From NCBI GenBank assembly GCA_028015205.1, contig JAPWFG010000025.1, forward strand, positions 620,001-684,000: DNA of 64,000 nt, written 5' to 3'. Every line of letters begins with the position of its first letter. Position 1 is the first letter of the stretch. The notes beneath the pieces are model-generated. The model made no database searches. It saw only the letters and a program-made list of their open reading frames with translations, and had not been told where the DNA came from. Shown here piece by piece: positions 10,961 to 22,183 of this stretch. This DNA is from Mytilisepta virgata. Taxonomy: Eukaryota > Mollusca > Bivalvia > Mytilida > Mytilidae. The position numbers and the translations under genes were made by a program.

Positions 10961-12104
10961 TGTTACGTGACGCCACCTGATAAGAGTAGGTTGATTAATT
11001 GGTTTTGCTTCGTCAGTATTTTGGTACTTTTATTGAACATGTGTGAACACATAGTCATGAATAAAGGACGGACTATTGTAGATGTATTGTTAAATAGGAC
11101 TAGGGAATTCATGTATGGTTTTGGGCACAATTTTATGGTTCGAGATGTAAGCTGATGTTTAGCACGGGTTGCACGCATGATTTAATAGTATATACTTGGG
11201 TATTTTTCTTTTGTGTTGGTGACTTGCATTGATAACATCGGGAGGAAAGGTTGTGTTGGATAGAACTCTGTCTTGGGGTAAGTACAATTATACATTATCT
11301 GTTCGTTGGTTCTCAGGGTTGCTAAATGTTTTCGTAAGATGTATCTGATGTTCAAAGTTTTTATGTAATTTTTCTATTTGCGACAATTTTATCGAATGTT
11401 AAAATTAAGTTTAGGAACACTTTATTTTATGTGAGAGAACGGACATTTGAAATGTACATGGAACTTTCCGTTTCTAGTACAATAGAAAATTTATACAGAA
11501 CTAGAAAATAATTGTCAGATATTTTATGGAAAGCAGTCGGGTGCATATATGCCGTGGTTGTACGTTATATATATATATTATATTGAAAGTTTGCAATATG
11601 TATGCAGATGCACATTACACATGTTACACAAATATACGTTTTACATATACGATGTATGAACATTATAGTAAAGTTCAAATCTTGGGATTGTAGTTATGTA
11701 GATTTAGATTTGAAATAGATGACGTATTGAAATAAGACGGAGATGTCTTTGAAAGATGGGAAGCGGGAGGAATTGAATAGATGACTCATTGAAATAAGAC
11801 AAAGATGTCTTTGTGAGATGGAAGTGGGAGGAACTTTAATGTGTTGACACCGTAAATAGAATATGGCGAGTCGCTCAGTCGGGAAAGCGCTATAAGGTGA
11901 ACCATGTAAAACTAGGACGATTTCAAAAAGGACAGTATCGTTTTGACAAGTGACTTTAATTTTTCTTTTTGTTTTGTAATTGTGAATTTTGTTTTACTTT
12001 TTTGTACAATTTTGTTAATTTAAATAACTATTTTTTCAAATAGATGTTTGCAAGCCGAACTACATATAGTGATCTAGAATTACAACACTTGGTCGTCCCT
12101 AACA
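10961..12104 (+). mobile_element. Probable 5' LTR of a Ty3/Gypsy-type retrotransposon
   Basis: The right boundary is well supported: the sequence ends CGTCCCTAACA, then two bases, then a primer-binding site. The left boundary is inferred from TGTTACGTGACG at 10961, which nearly mirrors that end (TGTTAGGGACG in reverse complement). The resulting 1144 bp is long but acceptable for an LTR. Inside are two ~62-bp direct repeats (around 11715-11835, each with GAAATAAGAC and GATGTCTTTG) and a CTATAAGG box near 11890 that could serve as the promoter. No 3' LTR is found; the element is cut off after the start of gag. Confidence 0.55.
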
Positions 12105-12106
12105 TT

Positions 12107-12124
12107 TGGTGTCAGAAGTGGGAT
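12107..12124 (+). promoter_or_regulatory. Primer-binding site matching tRNA-Leu 3' end
   Basis: TGGTGTCAGAAGTGGGAT is the complement of the CCA-terminated 3' end of a metazoan tRNA-Leu (…ATCCCACTTCTGACACCA), recalled from known tRNA sequences. It sits two bases after the LTR end, where reverse transcription of an LTR element is primed. Confidence 0.75.
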
Positions 12125-12392
12125 GTATGGTGAGCAATTATAGACACAATTTGTTTTTGTAAAAGAAAACAATAATTAATATTTGTACTTTGTATTTTTC
12201 AGAATTGTTTGTACTGCAATACTGGGTGGTAGCAGACGGTGTAGTGTCGTGGTACAGACCCCCAGAATAGAGTTCGAGTCTATGCAAAATAAAGTCGGTA
12301 TATTTTAATACTATGATATAGTTGTTTAGGCTTAATGAATTTTTTGAGTCTGAAAGTTTTGTGTCTTTAATTTGAATTGTCGTGTTCAAAAT

Positions 12393-12656
12393 ATGGAGTT
12401 TGTGAAGATTTACAAAGATTTGTTGCAAGTGAGCAAGGTAGATTGAGGGATGAAAGACAAACGGCTAGAGAGGTGGGAAAAGGAGAAACAGATGCATGAG
12501 GTATATTTGAAAGAGATTGGTCATAAGTATAAAATATAACTGTTGGAAAAAAGAGTTCATGGTGATAGTGGTAAGGTCAACCCTAGTAAAGTATTGAAGT
12601 TACCTCAATTTGACGAGAGAATAGATGATATAGATTCTTATTTAAGAAGATATTGA
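12393..12656 (+). pseudogene. Broken gag start of the LTR retrotransposon
   Basis: One frame beginning at ATG 12393 encodes a charged N-terminal stretch and then KVLKLPQFDERIDDIDSYL, the usual opening of the gag matrix/capsid region in mollusc Gypsy-type elements (a proline-phenylalanine core followed by an acidic DDID-YL segment). Stops interrupt it at 12444-12446 and 12537-12539, and it ends at TGA 12654-12656, where homology to gag stops and degenerate repeats begin. No protease, RT or integrase follows, so this is a truncated, dead copy. Confidence 0.6.
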
Positions 12657-12659
12657 ACA

Positions 12660-12850
12660 AACTTGTTGGATTAATGACACGCAGACTAATGCATTGTCCA
12701 ATCAATTGCTGTGGAAGTAATGAGCTGTCGGATCAATAACCGTCGGACCAACAACTGCTGCACTTTTGAATGTCTAATTATTCAGCTGTTGGAAAAATGT
12801 TTGCTGTAGACATGAGTTGTCCGACCAATCACGGTCAATGCACTGACATA
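12660..12850 (+). repeat. Degenerate ~20-bp repeats (GAGCTGTCGGATCAAT type)
   Basis: Words such as GCATTGTCCAATCAATTGC, TAATGAGCTGTCGGATCAAT, ACCGTCGGACCAACAACTGC and GAGTTGTCCGACCAATCACG recur every 20-30 bp. They are the inverted counterpart of 9515-9690 and directly truncate the gag fragment. They may be the terminal array of a nested element spanning roughly 9515-12850. Confidence 0.5.
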
Positions 12851-13196
12851 TTTGACAGTCAACAGGCAAACATCTCAGATTTATAATAATTTTTTTCTTC
12901 CCTCCAATAGCTATATTTATTTAAAACTTTTTGAAAAAGATTTCAGGATTTATTTGAATATTTTTCAACGAGCATACAGTTAACAAAGACAATATCATAC
13001 GTAGGAACATGAAGAATATCGACCAAGCCTTAATTGTAACAGTAAAATGGAAAGGCATGATGTTCTTTTGTAAAGTATTACCTATATGTATGTGATTTGT
13101 GACACGGAAGAAATCAGCGATTTATTCATCTTATATAAATGATATTATACTTTTAGAATTCACCCCAGTATAAGTAAACAGGTGTATCAAACTTAC

Positions 13197-13268
13197 TTTG
13201 TCCTTCTCCTATCGACACGAGTGCTGACAAGAGCATCAAAACAATCCTGTATAAATTCATCGTTCTAT
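13197..13268 (-). CDS. Signal-peptide exon of a secreted protein (partial)
   Basis: Read on the minus strand, an acceptor TTTTTTCAG ends at 13269. Eight bases later ATG (13260) opens MNLYRIVLMLLSALVSIGEG and one further Gln, a classic signal peptide: basic n-region, Val/Leu/Met core, small residues before the cleavage site. The donor GTAAGT follows at 13196, leaving one base of the next codon (phase 1). This fits the lectin exon at 3044-2841, which starts with two bases of a codon; the joined codon would be AGG (Arg). The acceptor before the ATG implies an upstream non-coding exon. The link to the lectin exon rests on phase, strand and order only. Confidence 0.55.
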
Positions 13269-13351
13269 CTGAAAAAATGTTCAAAGAAAAGTAAATGGAA
13301 CTTCTAATCTATTGATATGTAAAGTCAAGAAATACCAAACGGATATTCGAG

Positions 13352-13384
13352 AGAGGGGGTGGGGTGGGGGGGGTGGGGGGGGGT
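13352..13384. repeat. G-rich low-complexity tract
   Basis: Runs of five to nine G separated by single T or A, on the plus strand. It is capable in principle of forming G-quadruplex DNA. No adjacent gene gives it a role. Confidence 0.7.
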
Positions 13385-13414
13385 CGAAAAAACTGAAAAA
13401 CTCCGGAGTACAAC

Positions 13415-13630
13415 TTGGACCCTGATGAAAATGATAAATATTGTATTGTGAGAACAAATGTTTATCCCAACTGGGCGAATTGCGATTTTGTCATTTTAGA
13501 CGAAACTGCGATTTTATTTTTTGCGATATTAAGAAAAATCCCGCTTCATTCATATAAAGAATTCCAAAATGCGAGTTTTAATTACTGCGATTACAGCCCT
13601 GTCGCATTTCCGCAATAATAAAAACATCGC
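13415..13630. repeat. GCGATTTT-rich dispersed repeat segment
   Basis: Contains repeated GCGATTTT, GCGATATTAAG, GCGAGTTTTAATT and GCGATTACAG words that give a 67-codon open frame by chance. The composition is repeat-like rather than coding, and I see no conserved motif in the translation. Confidence 0.4.
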
Positions 13631-15493
13631 AATAATTTCCAAATTTACAGTGCTTCATCTACCATTGGCAGTCAGTTTGTGTCTGGTACAACTCAAAGCA
13701 TTCATTTACCCTATGTGAAATAGAGAATAGCCAAAGAGAAAACACCTTTCTTTCCTATTCAACAAAGAAACTTCCCTCTTCTTACCTTAACTTACCTACC
13801 CTAATCTCCTCCATCTCCTCCAAATGAGCACATAATCATGTCTTTATCTCAATAAGTCAGCTGATTTTGTGAGTTGTTTTAATTTTAACAACCCTTAAAA
13901 GAAAAACAAACTAACAAAAACAAAAACAGGAATCCTTTAAAAAATTATAATTATGATCAATCTTTTTTTTATTAAATGTTTGTAGAAAAATAACATCATG
14001 CAGTTATGAGATAAAATAAGAACAAAATATATTCATAAATTTTACATTGAGAAGTATGCCAGCGTATAGTTCCGACATAATCCTGTGGATGAAAATGTGA
14101 ATGAATTCTTAAACAAGCCTTGTCTCGCAAAAATATTCTAGGGTAATGGACTTAAACTGTGAATACAGATTGACAGTAAATATTTCTTTTATATAGGATG
14201 GGTGTTTATTTTTATATCAAACTAGGTTCGAGGATTGCAAGGCTTTGTGAAGATATATTTAATGAACAATTAATGTTTTAAGATGAAATGATATTTTTGT
14301 TCGTCTTTTTATCTTCTAAAGTAAGGCAGAATTATATAAGATTCATTTTTTTACAATATTTATTTTTCGCTCTTTTTTAAGAACCGCGTGTTGCTTCAAA
14401 ATAAAAAAAAACAACCTATCTGAAAACATACATTTTGTTGTTTACCCAGCAATTGGCATAAACCGAGAGGGAAAAAAATAACAACAGGAGGACTGTTGTC
14501 TCAATGACACTGAGACAATGCAACTTCAACAAAATCACCAGCCTAGAAAATCAATATTGGGTCACGGGGACACAATAGAATTTGCCCACAGCTCCTCATA
14601 CATTTTGTTCTATAGAATATTCTTAAGTAAGTCCCACACATTTGCATAATCCAAACATCAAAATGGTTCAAACGTTTGAAAAAAAAACTTCCACCACATT
14701 TGTCTGGCGAGGCCATACATTACGCAGAAATCAACTTATTAAACATCAAATGGACAATCCACTCTTGTCAAATATTTAAGGCATTTCAACAGTGCATCAA
14801 ATTTATTGAGGTATTTTGTGATAGATTTCACTATTACCACTGAGTCTACATGTATGTCACTGCTGGTGGACTGTTAGTCCCGGGAGCATTATCAGCTCAG
14901 TAGCCAGACTATTTGTCCTGGAATGATTCATACATGAATGCCTTTTAATTTTCAGTTCCAAATTTGACAAGAAATTTCTAAGGCTCTTCCTTCTGATGCA
15001 GAGGTAACCCTTAGCTGAATTTGGATTCCTATTTGTTTGAATTGTTTAGGTTTTTAATGGTTATGCTTATTAATTCATCATTATATCTTTAACTGTATTT
15101 CCAACATTTTGATCTCGAGCACTGCTGATGAGTTGTCAGTCAACGAAATGGCCATACAGTGCATCAAATCAGTAAGTTGCAGCCATGACCTGTCACCATG
15201 TTACCTTAGAGCGGTTCTACTGACTGCTCTAAGTTAACTTAGATCAGTTCTGCTGACTGCTTTAGAAATGCTATAGAACAGAATCATGATCGATTCTTAC
15301 ATGGTCCAGAACAGCACTAACCTGTCATGGTCTAGAACATTTCTCTTTAACATTCGTATTGAATTCAACATGTTACACACCCATTTTTTAATTATTGTTT
15401 TTTATTTTAATTTATTCTTTAATTATTTTTTTGTTTATATGTAATTTCTTACCCTAGATCTCTTCTTCTTGAGTCGAACATTACTTTAAAAAA
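13631..15493. other. AT-rich sequence with dispersed-repeat fragments
   Basis: A fragment at about 14450-14545 (ATTGGCATAAACCGAGAGGG … AACAACAGGAGG … TTGTCTCAATGACACT) recurs at about 17281-17365. Another at 14806-14842 (TTGAGGTATTTTGTGATA) recurs at about 15751-15775. The segment 15195-15345 has paired GTTCTACTGACTGCTCTAAG / GTTCTGCTGACTGCTTTAG words related to the neighbouring 51-bp array. No gene seen. Confidence 0.5.
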
Positions 15494-15697
15494 GCAGTCG
15501 TGCAACGGGACTGCTCTAATTACTGACCAGGGCTGTTTTAAACAGCAGTCTTGGACAAGGACTGCTCTGATTATTGGCCAGAGCTGTCCTAAAAAGCATT
15601 CGTGGACCAGGACTGCTCTAATTTTTTACCAGGGCTGTTCTAAAAAGCAGTTGTGGACCAGGACTGCTCTAATTATTGACCAGAGCTGTTCTACGTC
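15494..15697 (+). repeat. Four tandem copies of a 51-bp repeat
   Basis: Units start at 15494, 15545, 15596 and 15647. Each follows the pattern GCAGTCGTGGACCAGGACTG, CTCTAATTATTGACCAG(G/A)GCTGTTCTAAAAA. The units are diverged by several substitutions each. The array ends with CTGCAAGTTAACTTGGACGA, which resembles CTAAGTTAACTTGGATAAGA near 20291. Confidence 0.85.
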
Positions 15698-16512
15698 CTG
15701 CCTGCTCTGCAAGTTAACTTGGACGAGGGGTTATGACTGGTCGCAACTGTATTGAGGTATTTTGTGATATATTTTATTATTACGACTATTTGAAACAAAA
15801 GGTGGAGTAAAATATACTTATTGAGTGGGTATGAGACATTGGTTAGGTTATTGTCCCAGACATATCAATTGTTTTACATCGTGGTGTAATGTATTTAAAC
15901 GAGAAGAGACATAAGTTCAAAGAAAGTAATAAGTGCCTGTAAAGTTTTTCTACCTTTAACTTGTAGCCATAGTACACCATGATTAGTAAAGAAGGGTATT
16001 GAAATAAAAAAAAACTACAGTGTTGTATTTTATATACGTACATTATACGAGCTCTGATTCAAGATTAAACCGTCATTGTATTTGTGCAGGTATTTACATT
16101 AAACGCACTATTTATCATCAAAGGATTATTGATGTTATATACTTAAATTTAAATTCACGAATTGACTATATTAAATGTATCCCTTGTCTTTTAACACCTG
16201 GAAAGCATTTGCAGAAGAAATTGTTTGAACATGTCCATCTTGACTGGCTTTCTGCAACATTATTGTCAGGTTCGAATGGTTCACTGGTTTTGCAAAATTG
16301 TTCACTAGTTTCAAATCAGAATATTTTCTATTAATTTTCCCATGAGGTACTATATTAAAATATGTTCGGCTCTGGATGGCATATGGGGACATCTAATTCA
16401 ATTCTAAAAGAGCACCACTAAATGACCTTTGCTGCCAATATAACTTTCCACTATCCCATCTTATGCCCCACCCCCCCCCCCCCCCTTTATCAACACATTG
16501 CAACCCAGCATC
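15698..16512. other. AT-rich sequence with a C-run
   Basis: No gene is supported; the frame at 16020-16334 has no recognisable domain. A 15-C run lies at 16471-16485. About 16340-16440 is a diverged unit of the ~168-bp family found at 17790-18800 (GTTCGGCTCTGGATGGC … AATTCTAAAAGAGCACCAC). Confidence 0.45.
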
Positions 16513-16822
16513 CTAGGTCAAGCTTATCAACAAGAAGGCGGTAACGGCAAATTAGATGTATTACCACATGTAATCAAACTTGATTATTTTGAAGATAAAC
16601 CTTTAACTTGACATTCTAAAGAACAATGATACAATTATTTTACCCTTGAATATATTCACAGTGTAAATTTGTTTGAACTTTATCACTAAGAAGTTGATAT
16701 TACAGCAAAATGTTATAAATCTATGAGGAAAAAAAATGAAACACCACTTAAAGTCAACATCACTGTGAGGAAAGATGAGAAATCTATCTCTGATAACAAA
16801 CGTTCATGTGTAGCTGGGTAAG
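16513..16822 (+). pseudogene. Decayed YqaJ/SWIM-type protein fragment (tentative)
   Basis: Two protein-like stretches in different frames. The first follows an acceptor-like CATCCTAG and contains LDVLPHVIKLDYFEDKPLT before a stop at 16610. The second, 16690-16822, contains AKCYKSMRKKNETP, then VNITVRKDEKSISDN, then CVAG, and is followed at once by GTAAGT. The Cys-Tyr-x-Ser-Met-Arg/Lys-Lys and Cys-x-Ala-Gly spacing resembles the SWIM zinc-finger region of the YqaJ-exonuclease-linked proteins expanded in invertebrate genomes. In-frame stops separate the pieces, so this is a relic unless each piece is a separate exon. Confidence 0.4.
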
Positions 16823-16846
16823 TAATATTTGTTTATGTTAAATTAT

Positions 16847-16847
<1 letters not shown>

Positions 16848-16921
<74 letters not shown>
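16848..16921. repeat. (TA)n microsatellite
   Basis: About 36 uninterrupted AT dinucleotides. The minus-strand frame across it reads as Tyr-Ile repeats and is an artefact. Confidence 0.95.
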
Positions 16922-16924
<3 letters not shown>

Positions 16925-17789
16925 GTATTTATTTATTAAGATTTTGTATTGACTTGTATTCAGGTGTTTAATTAAGTGTAAACTACTATAAATCATAATT
17001 AATATTATTACGTAGACGATGATGCTGTGCACTTAATTTATATCAGTTAATCAATTTATGATAATAAAATCTTATGTTGTAATATAAACAAAGGGATAAT
17101 TTAATTTATAATCATATACATTGTAGTATGTTATTTAAACATACAAGATTATATTAAATATAAAGCGTACTTTTTTCAGTTTATCTGAACATGTTCACAT
17201 GTTTTAGGACTAGTGCATACACTTGCATACACTTGCACATTTATATTTAAAAGAGGTCTCAGCTGAACTAGTTTACCACAACAATGGCATAAACCAAGAG
17301 GGACAAAAATAACACAACAGGAGGCATGTTGTCTCAATGACACTTGCAAATCAAACAAAATCCCCCGCAGACAGGAAGAGAAAACAAATATTCACGCAAA
17401 CACCTAGAGAAATTAATCCAGTTGCATCTCCTACTGAAATCCTGACATTGAAAAAGGACACAAACATTCATCATCATATTTAACTGTTTAATCCATCTCA
17501 AACAAACATCAAAATTTTTGGTTTTGAAAATGGTATGAAGAAAACATTCTGGACTCTATCTGGATACCTGCTATTAGAATCGCATGTCCCCAAAAAACCT
17601 CTTTTGACCATTTGTCAGCGAAAGTCCCTAATTAATTTTTTATACATCTAACTGTTAAAATAAGAATGTTTGAAAGAGGCTAAGACCGCCAACACGGTTG
17701 CTATCATTTGTTTACATACGTGATTAATTTACCAGATGACATTGGCTTATCTGCTGGTGATTGATAAGAGAGTGGAAAGGTATATTGGC
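16922..17789. other. AT-rich non-coding sequence
   Basis: Only a dispersed-repeat fragment is visible (about 17281-17365, shared with 14450-14545). No gene. Confidence 0.5.
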
Positions 17790-18800
17790 CCCGTAGTTTC
17801 AGGCACAATTTCCGGTAGAATCCTAGGTTAAGCTATGTTCAGCTCTAGCAGCCATCTGGGAGGGGTAGCTCAAGCCATCGGATACGATTCTGAAAGGCAG
17901 ACGCCTAATGACCATTGGGGCAGATTTTTGTTACAATTGGTCGAATGTTTTCGGACTAGATCTTTAAGTAAATTTCCATAGTTTCCTATGTTAAACTACG
18001 TTCGTCTCTGGTAGCCATCTTCTGTGGCAGGTGGGTAATTGAATATAATTCTGAAAGTGAACAACCTAAGGTCCGTTGTTGCTAAATATTGTTTGAATTG
18101 GCCTAGTGGTTTTAGACAAAAGATCATGAAGTAAATTTTCCATAGGGTCTTATATTTAAATTTGTTAAGCTCTGGTGGCCATTTTGGGTGGCGTGAAGAG
18201 TCATCGATACAATTCCAAAAATGGACCACTTAAGGATCATTGCTGCCAGGTATTGTTCCAATTTGTCCAATGTTTTTAGGCAAGTAGATCTTTAAGTAAG
18301 TTTCCCATATGGTCTTGGATGGCGGGCGGGGCAACGGAAACGATTCTGGAAGAGGACAAACGAAAGACCATAGTGTATTCTGAAACAGGACCAACTGAAA
18401 GGTTTTCCAATTGGCCCAGAGGTTTCAAACTAGAAGATCTTTAAGTAAGGGTACTATGTTCATACATGATCGGCTCTGTCGATCATCTAGGCTGTTGGGC
18501 GGAGTACATAGGGTCGTATGTTAAACTATATTCGACTCTGGTGGCCGTTTTTGGATGGCAGGCAGAGTGACAGGATAAAATTCTGAAGACCACCTAAGGC
18601 CAATGCTGTAAAATGTTGATGAAATTGGCCAAGTTGTTTCAGAAAAGAAGCTCTTTTAGTGAATTTTCCATCGTATCCAACATGTATGTTAAACTATCTT
18701 CCGTCCATTCTTGATTGGAGTGTGAAATCATCAGATAAAATTCTGAAAGAGGACTACTTAAGGCCCATGGCTGCCAAGTGGTTTCGGAGGAGAACATTTT
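17790..18800 (-). repeat. Tandem ~168-bp repeats, GGCCATCTTGG family
   Basis: Successive units contain GTTAAACTACGTTCGTCTCTGG, GGCCATTTTGGGTGGC, CCACTTAAGGATCATTGCTGCC and TTTAAGTAAGTTTCC blocks at about 17827, 17991, 18160, 18518 and 18687. In reverse complement these match the plus-strand units at 42000-42420, 47600-48245 and 48705-49235, which carry AAGATGGCCGCCAC, GAAACTACTGAGCC and CCTCTTTCAGAA(T)T. The two overlapping 69-codon frames at 18639-18868 are by-products of this repeat. Confidence 0.75.
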
Positions 18801-21710
18801 TAAAGAAAAGTTTACGACAACGGAGGCGAAGTGATGGCAATAAAACAATTACAAAAAGTAGATGCTAATGATTCAATTTTAAGATATTGGATAGTGCCAA
18901 GTTTCATACCTATACTTACAAGACACATTTGAAAATATGAGGGAGTGAAATCAAAGTTTTTTAAGAAGTAATTATTTTAACTTTTATAAATTAAGTAATA
19001 CGACCCAGAGAATGTAGACATTTTGTAAACTACAGACAAATACCAGACTAACATTTAAATATAGTTCTGATAAATAATCATTTTATAGCATCACCCATGA
19101 GGTTTTGAACAACATTACCTTACAGTTGTTGTTATCAATCGGACCTGAATAGAATGTTACATGTGGCAATGCAGAAACTCAATAGAAAATAGTTTAACAG
19201 TTCTCTAACAGAACGTTTGATAGTCAAACTATGGGGTAGATACATTTTTTATCATGTTTTACGAGAAACTGGCACAGCAGATACATTACTTTATCAGAAG
19301 TAAACTTGTTTTTGATGATTTTGAAATCGGGTTAATACAGAATGGTAAATTTATGCTGAAAGAAACAAATCTCTTAAAGACAAATTACCCTAATAATATT
19401 AGTAAATGATATGAATAAAAAGAACAGGCTAAAATGCAACACGAATTAAGGTGCACATGCATAATTTCACGCGGATGGATGCTGCATGAAAAATCAGAGA
19501 GCAGGATTCACTTCCTTTGCTTTCCGTAGATCGAATTGTTAAATGTTCTTAAATATTTTCGAATTATGTTTCGCTAAGATTTTGTTATTTGTTCTCGATT
19601 GCAAGGTCAACGAACTAATTTCTCTCCTATGAATAGTTAGTACATTATTTTGAGAAATGTTTTTTATTGTATATTGTAAAGGACGTACATCTCAATTAGT
19701 TCTTCACCAAGACACTGTTACTATATTAAACAATAGAGGATCTGCGGTTCATTACATAAATAACTGCTCTGTGACTAAACTACTCGCAGAATAAAAGGTG
19801 TCTAAGTGGTTTTCTTCCTAAATATATACACTTTACAGTGTTCAACACTCAATTGTTTTACTTCCCTTAATTCAGAGTTGAAATGATCAAATTGGTGTTT
19901 GCTAAATTTTGATAAGTCTCACCCAGCAGACATGTATGTTTGATATATTTCCCCTTGCGTATATAAATTTTGTCAACATTCCCTAAGGCTATTGCGTCGT
20001 CTTTAAACAGTTGCATTCTTATTGTAATTTTCAGATAAATGTATCCACAAACGCATCACGTAATATAATGTTGGCAGGAAGTAAAAGACCGTTTAAATTT
20101 TTTGATTGAGAATTCTTTTCAATTAGAACTTATAGATTTTGATGGATTGCGTAATACATCTATATTTGAATTATATAAAAGATGAAACCACCTTGGCTTA
20201 TGTATTTATTTACACAAAAAAAATGTATTAACTACTGCGGATCATTTAAACATCATCCTCAAGCAGATTTAAAATAGATTATAACCGTTCTAAGTTAACT
20301 TGGATAAGAGATTGTGACTTGTCTTGTCTGTTTGGTCATAATCTCTGCATAACTTTAACTTGAGGACAGACCTAGTCTTAATGACAGTTGTTAAGACAAG
20401 GACCAGGACCGCTTCTGGTTTCGTCCTTAGGACGGGCCATGCACACTGTTTGTTCTGGCTTCATTATGACTAAATACCTCTCTGGTATGGTCATAAAGAC
20501 GGTGCATGCGCAGTATATCAAATGTACTCCAGTTCTGGAACGGGGCATGCGTAGTTTGCATTTTTTTAAATCGAAACACATACATGTGAATTGATTCAAA
20601 GACGTTGAGGTGAGTTTGTATAAATGTTTCCTGTGAAAGTACGCCGACTATCGCCGTATAATAGATAAAGAATGTGAACGTTCCGTAGAGAAGGCAAAGC
20701 GTCTGCAGATATACGAAAAAAACTAATTATTTCAGAGAAAATTCAGATTACAAAGCGAGCCGTAGGTTCATTTGTATCCAGATATAAGAAAACTGGGTTT
20801 ATAGAAGACTCTGCAAGAATCAGATATATATCTAGGACTTTTGCTGCTGAACATTTGAAATTTATAGATCAAAGTATTCGTGATGACAGGAAAATGTGTA
20901 TATCTGCAAGAGAACTGACAATTCTGATTTACGAATGATTCGATTTAAATGCCAGAGTATCAATATTGAAAAGAGCACATCATCGTTTGGGTTGGACACG
21001 TAAATCTACAGGGTACTTTTGGGTTATCAGAGAACAGAATACACCAAAAAATGCTCAGCGTTGCCCTAAAATGTTTAGCAGATGTTTAGAGATTTGACGA
21101 TGAAACTACTGTCAAAGTTCAAGCCATAGGATTTCCTAAACATCGTTTAAATACTACTAACATATATGCAAGTCAAGGAATTTTGTGGAAAGGTTACACA
21201 GAACCTCCAGTAATGTTACGAAATCTGCAGGACCAATTCATCAAAAATTGGTTTCATAATATGTTTATATTTAATGTTTTTGTACAAACACATTAAATTC
21301 TTAATATATGGTACAAGACACGCGATTGTTTTCTTGGTACAGACGTCATGAAATAAAATGCTGCCATAAAGTTTGTAAGTTTTGTTGAGACATGGGATAT
21401 GGCTTAAAACGATCGTCATACACCGACCCATATCCAGTTAAAATCTCGGAGTTAGATGTCGGATCACTTTTTCTTCAATTTCACAAATCACGAGCCATCG
21501 TAAAAAATTGTCCTTCCACAAAGCAAAATGTATCTTTTTCATGCTCTCCATGCAGAATAAACATTTTCGTGGTTTTATTTATTTAATTCTTTCAAACTTT
21601 CTATGACAAATGCCTCAGGTAAAGACAGCTTTAAAAAAACACTAGATATTCAGTTATCATGGCTGGTCTTGTTACAGTAAGTCCATATATCATGGTGCAG
21701 TAATATTTAT
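18398..21710 (+). repeat. 3.3-kb duplicated segment, source copy
   Basis: Nearly identical to 23071-26400, with an offset of 4673 in the first part and 4690 after a ~17-bp indel near 20065/24740. This copy runs on in both directions into matching repeat families (the ~168-bp units on the left; the rest of the 430-bp-type repeat to about 21750 on the right), so it is the older, native copy. It includes a decayed Tc1-like transposase fragment and a coding-like but broken stretch around 19195-19290. Confidence 0.9.
20722..21180 (+). pseudogene. Tc1/mariner-like transposase, N-terminal part, broken
   Basis: The frame from 20722 gives a paired-type DNA-binding region (ITKRAVGSFVSRYKKTGFIE), then AAEHLKFIDQSIRDDRKM, SARELTILIYE, a TGA, and in the same frame SILKRAHHRLGWTRKSTGYF, IREQN. 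After a frameshift near 21094, FDDETTVKVQAIG looks like the segment around the first catalytic Asp of the DDE/D triad. The order and spacing fit Tc1-like transposases of invertebrates. At least one nonsense codon, one further stop and a frameshift make it inactive. A later part of the same domain appears at 22184-22321. Confidence 0.65.
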
Positions 21711-21750
21711 TTTTATGGACCTCATTTGTTCAAAGTTCGCTGCAGGTCTT
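21303..21750 (-). repeat. Dispersed ~445-bp repeat (copy in first duplication)
   Basis: Related to the third unit at 7889-8335, to 25993-26400 and to the inverted copy at 48262-48705. It shares GTTACAGTA(A/G)GTCCATATATC, CATGCTCTCCATG(C/T)AGA and AAAATGCTGCCAT(A)AA-type blocks. The short open frames here (both strands) are not preserved among copies. Confidence 0.7.
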
Positions 21751-22183
21751 AAGCCATATAAGAGAATGAGTGGAAATGGGATATGCAATAGTGAGATTTA
21801 AAGGCGGTTTGTGCTGGGTGTAGCCAATGATGCAAAATGCAATTTTTTATTGGTGACAAATGACTTTGACATCTGGCACCGAAATATGTTCTAGACAGAA
21901 ACATTTCTTACTGTGGCAATAGTTAAAACAAATTGAATGGCAGTATTCATCACACCATTCAGGGATTAGTCATTCAAATCCATGTATCATACAAGAAAAT
22001 AATTTAATTTAATGCGTTATCTATTTATAGAGGAAACTAATGTAACACTATTCTCAAATGATACAACATATATTAGATGTGGGTTGTATGATCAATTGTA
22101 TTTAACTGAACAACACATATAGTTCAAAATAAAGATATTAATTTTTATGGCCTACACAAATTTATTACTTGTTTACCATTTCA

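Noticed and set aside
16838..17032. 64-codon frame with Tyr-Ile repeats
   Set aside because: Translation of the TA microsatellite.
20378..20599. Overlapping frames of 73 and 68 codons on opposite strands, repeated at 25068-25289
   Set aside because: Conserved only because the whole 3.3-kb segment was copied; no domain and no evidence of selection.
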